Assembly: GCF_004208635.1 (NCBI RefSeq)
Contig: NZ_CP035806.1
Location: 558,001 to 622,000 of the forward strand
Direction: 5' to 3'
Origin: Leucobacter triazinivorans
Lineage (GTDB): Bacteria; Actinomycetota; Actinomycetes; Actinomycetales; Microbacteriaceae
Length of the DNA: 64,000 bases
A model generated the notes under the pieces. It was not told where the DNA came from and searched no databases. It saw only the letters and a list, made by a program, of their open reading frames with translations. Below, piece by piece: positions 1 through 8,201 of the stretch. The position numbers and the translations under genes are program-made. Numbering within the stretch: position 1 is the stretch's first letter; each line of letters opens with the position of its first letter.

Positions 1-96
1 CGCGCTCGACACCGAGGCGAGCACGGCAGCGTCGTCGCCGACGCGGTAGCCGCCGAACGACTCGCCGAGGTCGCTGTTGAGGTCGATCGCCGACAT
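1..96 (-). CDS. pxpA: 5-oxoprolinase subunit A, N-terminal fragment
   Basis: Only the first 32 codons lie in the window; the gene runs off the left edge. The visible residues read IDLNSDLGESFGGYRVGDD, the N-terminal signature of the LamB/YcsF (PxpA) family, which works with PxpB and PxpC to hydrolyse 5-oxoproline to glutamate in the cytoplasm. The ATG at 96 has a strong GAGGAGG ribosome site four bases upstream, so the start is secure. The rest of the protein and its expected pxpB/pxpC neighbours cannot be seen. Confidence 0.8.
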   Translation of the reverse strand, partial: MSAIDLNSDLGESFGGYRVGDDAAVLASVSSA

Positions 97-205
97 GTCC
101 CTCCTCGGTCGCCCGGCCGCCCGTCGCGGCCTCGCGGCATCTCTGCCTCCATTGTGCGGCATCGGCCTGAGGATCGCGGCCGGGCGGCTCGCAGGCGACT
201 TCTCG

Positions 206-211
206 TAGACT
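206..211 (+). promoter_or_regulatory. -10 box, leaderless promoter of the 218 gene
   Basis: TAGACT ends six bases before the GTG at 218, the spacing expected if transcription starts on the start codon. No ribosome site is needed or obvious. Confidence 0.5.
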
Positions 212-217
212 GCAGGT

Positions 218-847
218 GTGAGCCCCCTCGACACCGTGCGCGTCAGCCGCGCCGCCCGCGCCTGGCGCGGGGTCGGCGGTGCGCTCGCGGCGACGGTGCT
301 CGCCGGAGCGTCGCACGGCCTCGCGGGCGGCGCGATCTCCTGGCTCGCCATCGCGGCGACCGCGATCCTCGCCATGCCGCTGTGCACGGCGCTCGCCGGT
401 CGAATCGGCTCGCTCTGGCGACTCGCCCTCGCGGTCTCCGCCTCCCAGTTCCTCTACCACTGGTTCTTCTCCTGGATCGGCGCCGGCGCCTCGGCAGCTG
501 GGCCCGCCGGCTCGGAAGCCGTCTCGCCGCACGCCGCGCACCTCGGTGCTCCGCTCGGGATCGCCGACCTCTCGGCTCTCGGCTCGGCCGGATCGGCCGA
601 CGCCGCCATGTGGGCGGTTCACGCCGGGGCGGCGCTCGTCACCATCCTGCTGCTCCACCGCGGCGAGCGCGCCTTCCTCGCGCTCGCGCGCCTGGTGCGC
701 CGGGCCCTGCCGCTGCGCCTCGCCGCCATCCCCCACCAGCCGCGGCGCGTGCCGCGGCTGGCAGCGTGGGCGCCCGCGGTATCGGTACGCAGCCGCCTGC
801 TGGCAGCGGTGATCACGCATCGGGGTCCTCCCGTCGCCGTCGCCTGA
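218..847 (+). CDS. conserved membrane protein of copper locus
   Basis: The 209-residue protein has about four hydrophobic segments (roughly residues 16-35, 38-58, 66-86 and 130-148) and a basic cytoplasmic-looking C-terminus. I recognise no catalytic motif. Two His residues lie in the loop before the last membrane segment. It stands immediately upstream of and co-directional with copC and a PCu(A)C chaperone, so a role in copper handling or assembly is inferred from position only. The GTG start is supported by a -10 box six bases upstream; there is no clear ribosome site. Confidence 0.6.
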   Translation: MSPLDTVRVSRAARAWRGVGGALAATVLAGASHGLAGGAISWLAIAATAILAMPLCTALAGRIGSLWRLALAVSASQFLYHWFFSWIGAGASAAGPAGSEAVSPHAAHLGAPLGIADLSALGSAGSADAAMWAVHAGAALVTILLLHRGERAFLALARLVRRALPLRLAAIPHQPRRVPRLAAWAPAVSVRSRLLAAVITHRGPPVAVA

Positions 848-941
848 TCAGGCGCCTCGACCCACCATCTGCGTTCCACCGCGCGCCGCCTTCGCTGCTG
901 CGCGCCTGCCCGGGTACCCCCGGAGAAATTTGGAGACCCCA

Positions 942-1685
942 ATGTCTCGCACACGCACCACCCGTCCCCCGCTCGCTCGCCCGGCCGCAGCGGCGCTGCT
1001 CGTCGGCGCAGCGGCATTCGCCGCCTTCCCGGCGCTCGGCACCGCCGCGCCGGCGTACGCGCACGACCAGCTCGTCGACACCGTGCTCGAACTCGATCCC
1101 GCCGACGGCTCCGCCGAAGCCGTGCGCCTCACCTTCAGCAACAGCATCATCGAGGTGGGCACGGAGGTCGTGGTCACCGCGCCCGACGGCTCCGACGCGA
1201 CCGACGGCGAGCCGCTGGTCGAAGGCCCGGAGGTCACGCAGGCGCTCCAGTCCGATCTGACGCCCGGGGCCTACAGCGGCGCCTGGCGCGTCGTGTCGAG
1301 CGACGGCCATCCGATCGAGGGGATGTTCACGCTGACCGTGCCCGAGCGCGGAGAACCGACGATCGGCGATGCGGAGGCCCCCGCCGAGGCGGACGGCGCC
1401 GAGAGCGCAGCATCCGAGGACGGGCACGAGCACGCGGACGACGGGCACGAGCACGCGGAGTCGACCGATGCGACGACGGAAGAGGCTGCCGGGGACACCG
1501 GGAGCCCCGAGCAGTCCGGCGCCCCCGTGGGCGCCGTGATCGCCGTGATCGTCGGCGGTGCGGCCGTCATCGCCGGCGGAATCACCGCGGCCACCGTGGG
1601 CCATCGCCGGCGCGCGAAGGGCATGGCCGCCGCAGCCGATCCGCAGGGCGAGACGTCGAACGAGGATCGCGAGGGCCGGGCATGA
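942..1685 (+). CDS. copC: CopC-domain copper resistance protein
   Basis: The 247-residue protein has a signal peptide ending near APAYA-H41, then a CopC domain (about 41-135). The mature protein would begin with His41, which is the N-terminal Cu(II) ligand of CopC proteins, and the typical SSDGHPIEG turn near residue 125 is present. A His-Asp-Glu-rich stretch with repeated DGHEHA follows, then one membrane helix (about 188-212) and a basic tail, so the copper domain is probably displayed outside the membrane. ATG at 942 is chosen over the TTG at 930 because GGAG lies eight bases upstream. The gene overlaps the next by four bases (ATGA). Confidence 0.85.
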   Translation: MSRTRTTRPPLARPAAAALLVGAAAFAAFPALGTAAPAYAHDQLVDTVLELDPADGSAEAVRLTFSNSIIEVGTEVVVTAPDGSDATDGEPLVEGPEVTQALQSDLTPGAYSGAWRVVSSDGHPIEGMFTLTVPERGEPTIGDAEAPAEADGAESAASEDGHEHADDGHEHAESTDATTEEAAGDTGSPEQSGAPVGAVIAVIVGGAAVIAGGITAATVGHRRRAKGMAAAADPQGETSNEDREGRA

Positions 1686-2323
1686 ACCGCAGCACGACTC
1701 CCACGACCAGGCCGGTCGCCGGCGCCGCTGCACGCAGGCGCGGTGCTCTCGCGGCGGCGCTCGCCGCATCGCTGCTCCTCGCGGGCTGCAGCTCGCCCGC
1801 CGGCTCCGGCACCGCCGAGGCCGGCGCCGCGGTCGCGCCGTCGGCGGATGCCGCGCACGGCGAACCGATCGCGCTGACCGACGGCTGGGCGAAGGCCGGA
1901 TCCGGCATGACCGGCGTGTTCGGCGTGCTCGAGAACCGCGGCGACTCCGAGATCACGCTCGAGTCGGTCGACAGCCCGGCCGCCGGGATGGTCGAGCTGC
2001 ACGAGACCGTCACCTCGGGCGCCGAGGCCACGATGCGCGAGGTCGAGGACGGCTTCGCCATCCCGGCAGGCGGATCGGTGGTGCTCGAGCCCGGCGGCAA
2101 CCACATCATGTTCATGGACCTGGCCGAGCCGCTCCTCGCCGGCGACGAGGTACCCCTCGTGCTGCACTTCGACGACGGCTCGACCCTCGAGGTCACCGTG
2201 CTCGTCAAGGACTTCGCCGGCGCGCAGGAGAACTACGAGGGTTCGGATGCGCACGACGACGCGGGTCACGACGACGCGGGTCACGACGACCACGCGCACG
2301 ACGCGGATCATGCGGAGCACTGA
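1682..2323 (+). CDS. PCu(A)C copper chaperone lipoprotein
   Basis: Residues 1-35 form a lipoprotein signal with lipobox LLAGC (lipidated Cys36). The PCu(A)C domain carries the family copper site H-x10-M-x22-H-x-M, seen here as His107, Met118, His141 and Met143. These proteins hold Cu(I) outside the cell and pass it to cupredoxin or oxidase assembly factors. The C-terminal 25 residues are a His/Asp-rich tail made of repeated HDDAG units, which could store extra metal. The gene is translationally coupled to copC before it and overlaps the peroxidase gene after it, so the three probably act in one extracytoplasmic copper and heme pathway. Confidence 0.88.
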   Translation: MNRSTTPTTRPVAGAAARRRGALAAALAASLLLAGCSSPAGSGTAEAGAAVAPSADAAHGEPIALTDGWAKAGSGMTGVFGVLENRGDSEITLESVDSPAAGMVELHETVTSGAEATMREVEDGFAIPAGGSVVLEPGGNHIMFMDLAEPLLAGDEVPLVLHFDDGSTLEVTVLVKDFAGAQENYEGSDAHDDAGHDDAGHDDHAHDADHAEH

Positions 2324-3611
2324 CCCGACTCCGGATCGCCAGCCCGCACCCGCCATCGATTCGACCGCGGCCGCCGAGCCGCGGCGCTTCGGGCGCCGCG
2401 CCCTCCTCGCGAGCGGCGCGGCGGGCGCGGGCGTCGGCGCGGCCCTCGGGCTGGGCGCGGCCCTCGGCGTGTTCGAGGGCCCGCGCGGCTCAGGCGCCTC
2501 GGGCCCGTCCCGGCCCGATGGGCCGGTCCCGTTCGGCGGCGAGGCGCTGGGCTGTCACGGCACGCACCAGGCCGGCATCGTCACCCGGGCCGCCGCGCAC
2601 GTGCGCTTCGTCGCCTACGCGTTGCGGCCCGAGGTCGATGGGGGCGCGCTCGAACGGATGTTCCGGGTGCTCACGGGAGACATCGAGGGCCTCACCTCCG
2701 GCGCGGCTCCGCTCGCGGATCCCGAGCCGGAGCTCGCCGCGCGCCCCTCGGCGCTCACCATCACGGTGGGCGTCGGGCCGGGCCTCGTCGACCGCGTGGA
2801 TGCCGCGCTGCGCCCCGCCTGGCTCGCTCCTCTGCCGGCCTTCGAGCGCGACCGGCTCGACGGGCGCCACGACGGCGGCGATCTGCTCGTGCTCCTGCAG
2901 GCCGACGACCCGCTGCCCCTCGCGCACGCGGCGCGCATGCTCGACCGGGATCTGCGAAGTTTCGCCGAACCGCTGTGGACGCAACAGGGTTTCCGCCAGG
3001 CCCGGGGCTCGGAGCCGGTCGGGACCACGATGCGCAACCTGATGGGCCAGGTGGACGGCACGGTGAACCCCGCACCCGCGGAGGACGACTTCGACAGCCT
3101 CGTCTGGCTCGACGACGAGGCGGGCTGGCTCGCCGGCGGCACGGCCCTCGTGCTCCGGCGGATCAGAATGGAGCTCGACACGTGGGATCAGATCGATCGG
3201 CCCGGCCGAGAGCAGACGATCGGCCGACGGCTCGCGAACGGATCACCGCTCTCGGCGCCCGCCGACGCCGACGAGCGCACACCCGCGGACTTCGAGGCCG
3301 TGCACCCGACCGGGCTTCCGGTGATCCCGAGCTACGCGCACATCCGGCGCGCGCACTCCGAGGATCCCGCCGAGCGGATCTTCAGACGGAGCGCGAACTA
3401 CGACGAGGGCGGCGAGTCGGGTCTGCTGTTCGCTTGCTATCAGCGCGATCCCCTGCGGCAGTTCGTGCCGATCCAGCGCCGTCTCGACGAGCTCGACCTG
3501 CTCAACGAGTGGGTCACCCACACCGGCTCGGGCGTGTTCGCGATCCTCCCGGGGTTCGCGGCGGGCGAGACGCTCGGGGCCGCGCTCATCGCTCGAGCAG
3601 GGCACCGGTAG
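2310..3611 (+). CDS. Tat-exported DyP-type (EfeB-like) heme peroxidase
   Basis: A twin-arginine signal (GRRALLASG, Arg29-Arg30) leads a 433-residue dye-decolorizing peroxidase. The distal heme motif GxxDG appears as GQVDG, the distal arginine sits in RRIRMELDTWD, and the proximal-His region reads YAHIRRAHSEDP followed by RIFRRSANYDEG, as in EfeB/DyP class proteins. Length fits the family. The ATG at 2310 overlaps the end of the copper chaperone gene by 14 bases; an earlier in-frame ATG at 2247 would lie inside that gene and give a Thr/Arg-rich leader with no function, so it is rejected. Absence of efeU or efeO next to it argues for a copper-linked peroxidase rather than an Efe iron uptake system. 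Confidence 0.88.
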   Translation: MRSTDPTPDRQPAPAIDSTAAAEPRRFGRRALLASGAAGAGVGAALGLGAALGVFEGPRGSGASGPSRPDGPVPFGGEALGCHGTHQAGIVTRAAAHVRFVAYALRPEVDGGALERMFRVLTGDIEGLTSGAAPLADPEPELAARPSALTITVGVGPGLVDRVDAALRPAWLAPLPAFERDRLDGRHDGGDLLVLLQADDPLPLAHAARMLDRDLRSFAEPLWTQQGFRQARGSEPVGTTMRNLMGQVDGTVNPAPAEDDFDSLVWLDDEAGWLAGGTALVLRRIRMELDTWDQIDRPGREQTIGRRLANGSPLSAPADADERTPADFEAVHPTGLPVIPSYAHIRRAHSEDPAERIFRRSANYDEGGESGLLFACYQRDPLRQFVPIQRRLDELDLLNEWVTHTGSGVFAILPGFAAGETLGAALIARAGHR

Positions 3612-3650
3612 CCGAGCGCCATGCGGTGTCGGTCCGAGCGCGGCCTGCGC

Positions 3651-4466
3651 TCAGCGAGCCGCGCGCTGCGCGAACGCCGTCTCGTAGACGAGCACGCTGG
3701 CGGCCGTGGCGAGGTTGAGCGACTCGGCGGCCCCGTAGACGGGCAGCTTGAGCGAGCGGTCGGCGAGCGCGCGCTCCCCCTCGTCCAGTCCCCGGGCCTC
3801 GTTCCCGAACACCCACGCGACCGGTCGCGCGAGCACGCCCTCGGCGCGGGCCTCGAGCAGGTCCGCGCCGCGGACGTCGGCGGCGAGCACGGTGAGTCCG
3901 GCGCTCCGCGCGGCCACGGTCGCCTGCTCCAACGTGGCCGCGACCGAAACCGGGAGATGGAAGAGCGATCCGGTGGTCGAACGCACCACCTTCGGGTGGA
4001 ACGGGTCGATGCTCTCCCCCGCGAAGACCACCGCATCGGCACCGGCCGCGTCGGCCGCCCGAAGCACCGCCCCCGCGTTGCCGGGATCCCGCACCTCGTG
4101 CATCACCACGACGAGCCGCGCACCGCGCACCGCATCGGCGACCGGCGTCTCCCAGCAGCGCGCCACCGCCACGACCCCCTGAGGGTGCACGGTCTCGCTC
4201 ATCGCCGAGAGCACCCCGTCGGTCACGCGCTCAAGGCGCACGCCCGATTCGGAGGCGAGACGATCCAGTTCGAACTGCCAGTGCTCGGCGCCCATCGTGG
4301 CGTAGACCGTTTCGGCCAGCTGCGGCCGGTGGGCCAGCAGTTCGCGCACCGCTTGCGGACCCTCGACCAGGAAGCGCCCCTGCGCCTGGCGCTCCTTCTT
4401 GCGCACGAGCGCCGCGACGCGCTTCACTCGCGGAGCCTTCGGGTTGCTGAGGATCGCATCGTTCAC
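3651..4466 (-). CDS. TrmH/SpoU family RNA 2'-O-methyltransferase
   Basis: The 271-residue protein has an N-terminal substrate-binding domain (SpoU_sub_bind, about 1-100) and a C-terminal SPOUT knot. The three SPOUT motifs are visible: a NAG-containing motif near residue 130, WVFGNEARGL near 215 and LPVYGAAESLNLATA near 245, where SAM binds and the dimer forms. It should methylate a 2'-hydroxyl in 23S rRNA or tRNA; the target cannot be told from sequence. It converges on the peroxidase gene with 39 bases between them. The GTG at 4466 is preceded by TAGTGT with six bases between, a leaderless arrangement. Confidence 0.85.
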   Translation of the reverse strand: MNDAILSNPKAPRVKRVAALVRKKERQAQGRFLVEGPQAVRELLAHRPQLAETVYATMGAEHWQFELDRLASESGVRLERVTDGVLSAMSETVHPQGVVAVARCWETPVADAVRGARLVVVMHEVRDPGNAGAVLRAADAAGADAVVFAGESIDPFHPKVVRSTTGSLFHLPVSVAATLEQATVAARSAGLTVLAADVRGADLLEARAEGVLARPVAWVFGNEARGLDEGERALADRSLKLPVYGAAESLNLATAASVLVYETAFAQRAAR

Positions 4467-4472
4467 CCGTCC

Positions 4473-4478
4473 ACACTA
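4473..4478 (-). promoter_or_regulatory. -10 box, leaderless promoter of TrmH-type gene
   Basis: TAGTGT (minus strand) ends six bases before the GTG at 4466. Confidence 0.5.
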
Positions 4479-4556
4479 CCCGGCGCGCGCCCGGCGCCGG
4501 CGCGGGCATGCGCACTCGCACCCGCCGCCGCACTCGAAGCGCCCGCGCACGCAGAA

Positions 4557-4587
4557 GAACCCCGACACCGATGCGGTGACGGGGTTC
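4557..4587 (-). terminator. hairpin terminator after rplT
   Basis: The arms GAACCCCG (4557-4564) and CGGGGTTC (4580-4587) pair perfectly and enclose a second stem CACCG/CGGTG. It lies 18 bases past the rplT stop and ends the infC-rpmI-rplT operon; a short TTCT follows on the minus strand. Confidence 0.75.
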
Positions 4588-4605
4588 TCGCGCTGTGCAG
4601 GCTGC

Positions 4606-4989
4606 CTACGCCGCCTTGGGAGCCGAGGTGTCCTCGGGCAGTGCATTCTTCGCAACCTCGACGAGGGTGGCGAATGCGGCCTGATCATTCACCGCGAGCT
4701 CGGCGAGCATGCGGCGGTCGACCTCGACACCCGCGAGACCGAGGCCCTGGATGAAGCGGTTGTAGGTGAGGCCGTTCGCACGGGCGCCCGCGTTGATCCG
4801 CTGGATCCAGAGACGACGGAAGTCGCCCTTCTTCTTGCGGCGGTCGTTGTACGAGTAGACGAGCGAGTGGATGACCTGCTCTTTGGCCTTGCGGTACAGG
4901 CGCGAACGCTGTCCGCGGTAGCCCTCGGCGCGCTCGAGGATGACGCGACGCTTCTTGTGGGCGTTGACGGCCCGCTTGACTCTTGCCAT
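4606..4989 (-). CDS. rplT: 50S ribosomal protein L20
   Basis: The 127-residue basic protein begins [15 protein letters not shown] and continues with [13 protein letters not shown] and [17 protein letters not shown], all diagnostic for L20, which binds 23S rRNA domain II early in large-subunit assembly. It is the last gene of infC-rpmI-rplT, 45 bases after rpmI, and is followed by a strong hairpin terminator. The acidic/Ala-rich C-terminal tail is a little longer than in E. coli L20. Confidence 0.98.
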   Translation of the reverse strand: MARVKRAVNAHKKRRVILERAEGYRGQRSRLYRKAKEQVIHSLVYSYNDRRKKKGDFRRLWIQRINAGARANGLTYNRFIQGLGLAGVEVDRRMLAELAVNDQAAFATLVEVAKNALPEDTSAPKAA

Positions 4990-5034
4990 TTCAGTTCTTC
5001 CTTACGAAAAGTCTTGGGTGGGGACGGGCCGGAT

Positions 5035-5229
5035 TCAGTGGCCGAGGAGCTTCATCGCCTGCTTGGCATCGCCCTTGGCGAGCACCTGCTCGGCGTTCAG
5101 GCGGCGCTTGCGCTTCGAGGCCTTGACCTCGAGGTTGTGGCGCATGCCGGCCTGCTGCTTCATCAGCTTGCCGGAGCCGGTGAGCTTGAAGCGCTTCTTG
5201 GCCCCCGAGTGGGTCTTCTGCTTGGGCAT
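5035..5229 (-). CDS. rpmI: 50S ribosomal protein L35
   Basis: The 64-residue protein starts [18 protein letters not shown], the invariant L35 N-terminus, and ends in the basic L35 tail. The start is ATG at 5229, with a GGAG ribosome site; a longer reading frame reaching 5277 is not part of the protein. It sits between infC and rplT in the usual operon, 78 bases after infC. Confidence 0.97.
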   Translation of the reverse strand: MPKQKTHSGAKKRFKLTGSGKLMKQQAGMRHNLEVKASKRKRRLNAEQVLAKGDAKQAMKLLGH

Positions 5230-5307
5230 CGATATCTCCTTGATTGTGTGCGCGCCGCGAGCGGCTGCGTGGTGCACGGCTGGCGCCGCCTGGGCGGCCG
5301 CCGTAGA

Positions 5308-5913
5308 TTATTCCGCGGTGGAGGCGGCGCCTGACGCCTTGTCCGCCCTGCGGCTGGCCTTCTCCTCGGCGCGGCGAGCGTTCTGCTCGGCCTTCGCCTC
5401 GGACTTGTTCTTGAGCGGGGCGACGACCATCACCATGTTGCGGCCGTCGATGCGGGGCGACGACTCGACCGTGCCGAACTCGGCGATGTCCTCCGCGAAC
5501 TGCTGCAGCAGGCGGACCCCCATCTCGGGGCGTGACTGCTCGCGACCGCGGAACAGGATCATCGCCTTGACCTTGTCGCCCTGCGAGAGGAAGCCGACGG
5601 CTCGCTTCGTCTTCGTCTCGTAGTCGTGGGTGTCGATCTTCAGGCGGAAGCGGACCTCCTTGAGGACCGTGTTCGCCTGGTTCCGGCGCGCTTCCTTCTG
5701 CTTCTGGGCGGCCTCGTACTTGTACTTGCCGAAGTCCATGATCTTGGCCACGGGCGGCTTCGAGTTCGGGGCCACCTCGACGAGATCGAGATCGGCGTCG
5801 GCGGCCAGGCGCAGCGCGGTCTCGATCGGCACGACACCGACCTGCTCGCCACTGGGTCCTACCAGTCGCACCTCGGGGACGCGGATTCTGTCATTCGTAC
5901 GGGGATCGCTGAT
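5308..5913 (-). CDS. infC: translation initiation factor IF-3 (AUC start)
   Basis: The protein begins [18 protein letters not shown], the N-terminal domain of IF-3, and contains the linker and C-domain motifs [15 protein letters not shown] and IDTHDYETK; the C-terminal 25 residues are a charged Lys/Glu/Ala tail seen in actinobacterial IF-3. There is no ATG, GTG or TTG in the right place. An AUC codon at 5913 follows GAGGAG with a six-base spacer, which is an ideal start context. IF-3 rejects non-canonical starts, so an AUC start would let it repress its own synthesis, as AUU does in E. coli. The AUC assignment is inference from context; the product identity is secure. Confidence 0.93.
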   Translation of the reverse strand: MSDPRTNDRIRVPEVRLVGPSGEQVGVVPIETALRLAADADLDLVEVAPNSKPPVAKIMDFGKYKYEAAQKQKEARRNQANTVLKEVRFRLKIDTHDYETKTKRAVGFLSQGDKVKAMILFRGREQSRPEMGVRLLQQFAEDIAEFGTVESSPRIDGRNMVMVVAPLKNKSEAKAEQNARRAEEKASRRADKASGAASTAE

Positions 5914-6113
5914 CGCAGGCTCCTCTGATCTCTGGTGATGGTCGCTCGGTGAGCGACGGACGGAGATCAGGGCTGCGCACGCGCCGCCCGCACCCTTGAG
6001 CTGTCGCGTGAACGACGGGGTGCCAACTACCCGGTAACCTTGAAGGCGGTGCCGGGTGGGAGAATCTCCACTTCCGCATCTCGGCAGAACGCCGAGAACC
6101 ACAGGCAAGCATA
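5914..6113 (-). promoter_or_regulatory. infC promoter and structured mRNA leader
   Basis: TATGCT at 6108-6113 is a good -10 box, giving a leader of roughly 190 bases. Two perfect hairpins are present: CTCGGC/GCCGAG (6080-6096) near the 5' end and GTCGCTC/GAGCGAC (5941-5957) just upstream of the ribosome site, the latter flanked by complementary GATCTC and GAGATC. infC operon leaders are often attenuators or L20 targets, but I cannot assign this one to a known family. Confidence 0.45.
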
Positions 6114-6144
6114 GCACACGTACGATCCCGACAGTCAGGACACC

Positions 6145-6522
6145 ATGAGCGAGAACCCGCAGCACGACGCGTCGATCCCGGAGACCGAGGCGGGTGCCGC
6201 GGTTCAGGCGGCGCGCGACATCGCCGATGTGCCCGCGGTCGAGATCATCACCGCCGCGGCGGTCAATCTGCTCAGCGCAGCGGCCATCAAATGCGGGCTC
6301 TCCGACGACCCCGAGAACGAGATCGACCTCGACGAGGCGCGCAAGCTCATCAATGCGCTCGCGGGCCTCATCACCGCCGGCGCACCCGAGATCAGCGACT
6401 CGCACGCACGTCCCCTGCGCGACGGCCTGCGCTCCGTGCAGCTCGCGTTCCGCGAGGCCTCCGCGATCCCCGACGAGCCGGGCAAGGGCCCGGGCGAGAA
6501 GTACACCGGCTCGGTGATCTAG
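6145..6522 (+). CDS. DUF1844 family protein
   Basis: The 125-residue acidic protein contains the DUF1844 core ([21 protein letters not shown] and [14 protein letters not shown]). The family is small, helical and cytoplasmic, commonly encoded divergently from infC in Actinomycetota, exactly as here. Function is unknown. The ATG has an AGGA ribosome site seven bases upstream. No signal peptide or membrane segment is seen. Confidence 0.85.
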   Translation: MSENPQHDASIPETEAGAAVQAARDIADVPAVEIITAAAVNLLSAAAIKCGLSDDPENEIDLDEARKLINALAGLITAGAPEISDSHARPLRDGLRSVQLAFREASAIPDEPGKGPGEKYTGSVI

Positions 6523-6607
6523 CCGAGGCCGGAGGCCGCCGACCGCACCGGCGACTGGACGGCGCCGATCACTCAGACGCCATCCACCGCCGGGCTCACG
6601 CAGCCGC

Positions 6608-7663
6608 TCAGCCGAGCAGGGGCACCGGTCCGCCCATTCGGGCCTCGCGCCAGAGATCCACGTCGGCATCCGCCCGACGCAGCAGCTCGTCGATCGCGGC
6701 GAGCTCGCCCGCCTCGAAGTCGAGCCGCTCGAGCGCCCGCCAGTTCTCGTCGAGCTGGGAGACGCGACTCGCGCCCACCACGAGGCTCGTCACGCGCGCG
6801 TCGCGCAGCGCCCAGGCGAGCGCGAGCTGGGCGAGGCTCTGACCGCGTCCGGCAGCGATGGCCGCGAGCCCGCGCAGGCACTCGCGCAGGTCGCCGGTGA
6901 GCGCGTGCGACGAGAAGCTGCCGGGCGTCGCGGCGCGGGATCCCTCCGGAATTCCGTCGAGATACTTGTCGGTCAGCATCCCCTGGGCGAGGGCGGTGAA
7001 CGCGATGACCCCGAAACCCTCCGCCTCTGCCGCGTCGAGCAGACCGTCCTCTTCCACCCAGCGGTTCAGCATGCTGTACGACGGCTGGTGGATCGCGATG
7101 GGGGTGCCGAGTCGTCGCAGCAGGCCTGCCAGCTCCCGACTCGCCGCGGCCGAGTACGACGACATGCCGACGTAGTCCGCGCGCCCCGACCGCACGATGT
7201 GATCGAGCGCCGCTGCGGTCTCCTCGAGCGGCGTACGGGGGTCGGGCCGGTGCGTGTAGAAGACGTCGACCCGCTCGATGCCGAGCCGCTCCAGCGAGCG
7301 GTCCAGGCTCGCCACGAGGTGCTTGCGGCTGGCGCCGGCACCGTGGGGCCCGGGCCACATGTCCCAGCCCGCCTTGGTCGAGATGACGAGCTCGTCGCGA
7401 TGCGCCGCGAGATCCCGCCGCAGGATGCGCCCGAAGTTGCGCTCGGCGGCCCCGTAGGGCGGACCGTAGTTGTTCGCGAGGTCGAAGTGGAAGATGCCGC
7501 GCTCGAACGCGCCCAGCACCAGTTCGCGCTGCGCTTCGAAGGGGCGGTCATCGCCGAAGTTCTGCCAGAGCCCGAGGGAGAGGAGCGGCAGGTGCAGACC
7601 GCTCCTTCCCACTCGGCGCACGGCGGTGCGATCGTACCGGGAGGTCTCGGAATCTCGGCTCAT
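6608..7663 (-). CDS. aldo/keto reductase, YghZ-like
   Basis: The 351-residue protein matches the YghZ/Gpr branch of the aldo/keto reductases. The catalytic tetrad is visible: Asp and Tyr in [14 protein letters not shown], Lys in ISTKAGWD, His in FYTHRPDP. The C-terminal part holds the NADPH-binding segment [15 protein letters not shown]. These enzymes reduce small aldehydes such as L-glyceraldehyde-3-phosphate or methylglyoxal with NADPH. It lies next to an Lrp-type regulator gene on the same strand, with 24 bases between, but no shared role is evident. TACGAT lies eight bases before the start with GGGGAG between, so either leaderless or led initiation is possible. Confidence 0.85.
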   Translation of the reverse strand: MSRDSETSRYDRTAVRRVGRSGLHLPLLSLGLWQNFGDDRPFEAQRELVLGAFERGIFHFDLANNYGPPYGAAERNFGRILRRDLAAHRDELVISTKAGWDMWPGPHGAGASRKHLVASLDRSLERLGIERVDVFYTHRPDPRTPLEETAAALDHIVRSGRADYVGMSSYSAAASRELAGLLRRLGTPIAIHQPSYSMLNRWVEEDGLLDAAEAEGFGVIAFTALAQGMLTDKYLDGIPEGSRAATPGSFSSHALTGDLRECLRGLAAIAAGRGQSLAQLALAWALRDARVTSLVVGASRVSQLDENWRALERLDFEAGELAAIDELLRRADADVDLWREARMGGPVPLLG

Positions 7664-7687
7664 GCTCCCCGATCGTAGCCGCTTCGC

Positions 7688-8122
7688 CTACCCCTTCAGG
7701 TTCTTCATCGCGAAGTGCGAGCTCACCTTTCCCACACCGCGCACCGACATGACCCGCTGCGTGAGGAACTCCTCGTAGGCCGCGAGGTCGGCGGCGGCGA
7801 CCCGCAGGAAGTAGTCGGGTGTGCCGAAGAGGCGCTTGAACTCGACGACCTCGTCCGGCGCCGCCACCTCGCGCTCGAAGTTCTCCACCACCGACGCCTC
7901 CTGCGTCGCGAGGTCCACGTGCAGGATGACCTCGAAGCCGCGACCGGTGGCGGCGGGATCGACGACGGCGCGATACCCGCGGATCACGCCGCTCGCCTCG
8001 AGCCGCTGCACGCGCCGCAGGCAGGGGCCAGGGGTCAGCCCCACGCGCGCCGCGAGATCGACGTTCGTCAGCCGCCCCTCCCGCTCGAGCTCGTCGATAA
8101 TTGCGCGATCCAATGCATCCAC
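7688..8122 (-). CDS. Lrp/AsnC family transcriptional regulator
   Basis: The protein has the AsnC winged helix (DRAIIDELEREGRL, then VGLTPGPCLRRVQRLEASG) and the C-terminal RAM ligand domain (VILHVDLATQ to SVRGVGKVSSHF). The GTG at 8122 gives 144 residues, the usual size; a frame open to an ATG at 8185 would add 21 residues of odd composition and is less likely. The gene is divergent from azlCD, so it is probably the amino-acid-responsive regulator of that exporter, as AzlB is in Bacillus. Inverted and direct repeats lie over its start and in the gap (see 8100-8184). Confidence 0.85.
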   Translation of the reverse strand: MDALDRAIIDELEREGRLTNVDLAARVGLTPGPCLRRVQRLEASGVIRGYRAVVDPAATGRGFEVILHVDLATQEASVVENFEREVAAPDEVVEFKRLFGTPDYFLRVAAADLAAYEEFLTQRVMSVRGVGKVSSHFAMKNLKG

Positions 8123-8184
8123 GCATTCATATTGCACCAACACCGCCCAGTGGGGCCACATACGCACCCACATTGCGCGATCCA
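8100..8184. promoter_or_regulatory. candidate Lrp operator cluster between lrp gene and azlC
   Basis: The 13-mer ATTGCGCGATCCA occurs at 8100-8112 and again at 8172-8184. Between them lie AATGC-N6-GCATT (8112-8127) and another ATTGC (8131-8135). The stretch is clearly AT-richer than its surroundings. Repeated, partly palindromic sites at a divergent Lrp-type regulator are typical operators; one repeat overlaps the first codons of the regulator, the other sits just upstream of azlC. Confidence 0.5.
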
Positions 8185-8201
8185 TGCGGCAAGATGGTCA
8201 C

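Noticed and set aside
154..1260. Arg-rich 368-codon frame across the membrane protein and copC genes
   Set aside because: It spans two real genes in another frame and has the composition of an out-of-frame high-GC translation.
5914..6669. N-terminal extension of IF-3 in the long open frame to 6669
   Set aside because: The extra residues are Arg/Gly/Pro-rich, overlap the divergent DUF1844 gene and include the promoter and hairpins; IF-3 homology begins at the AUC.
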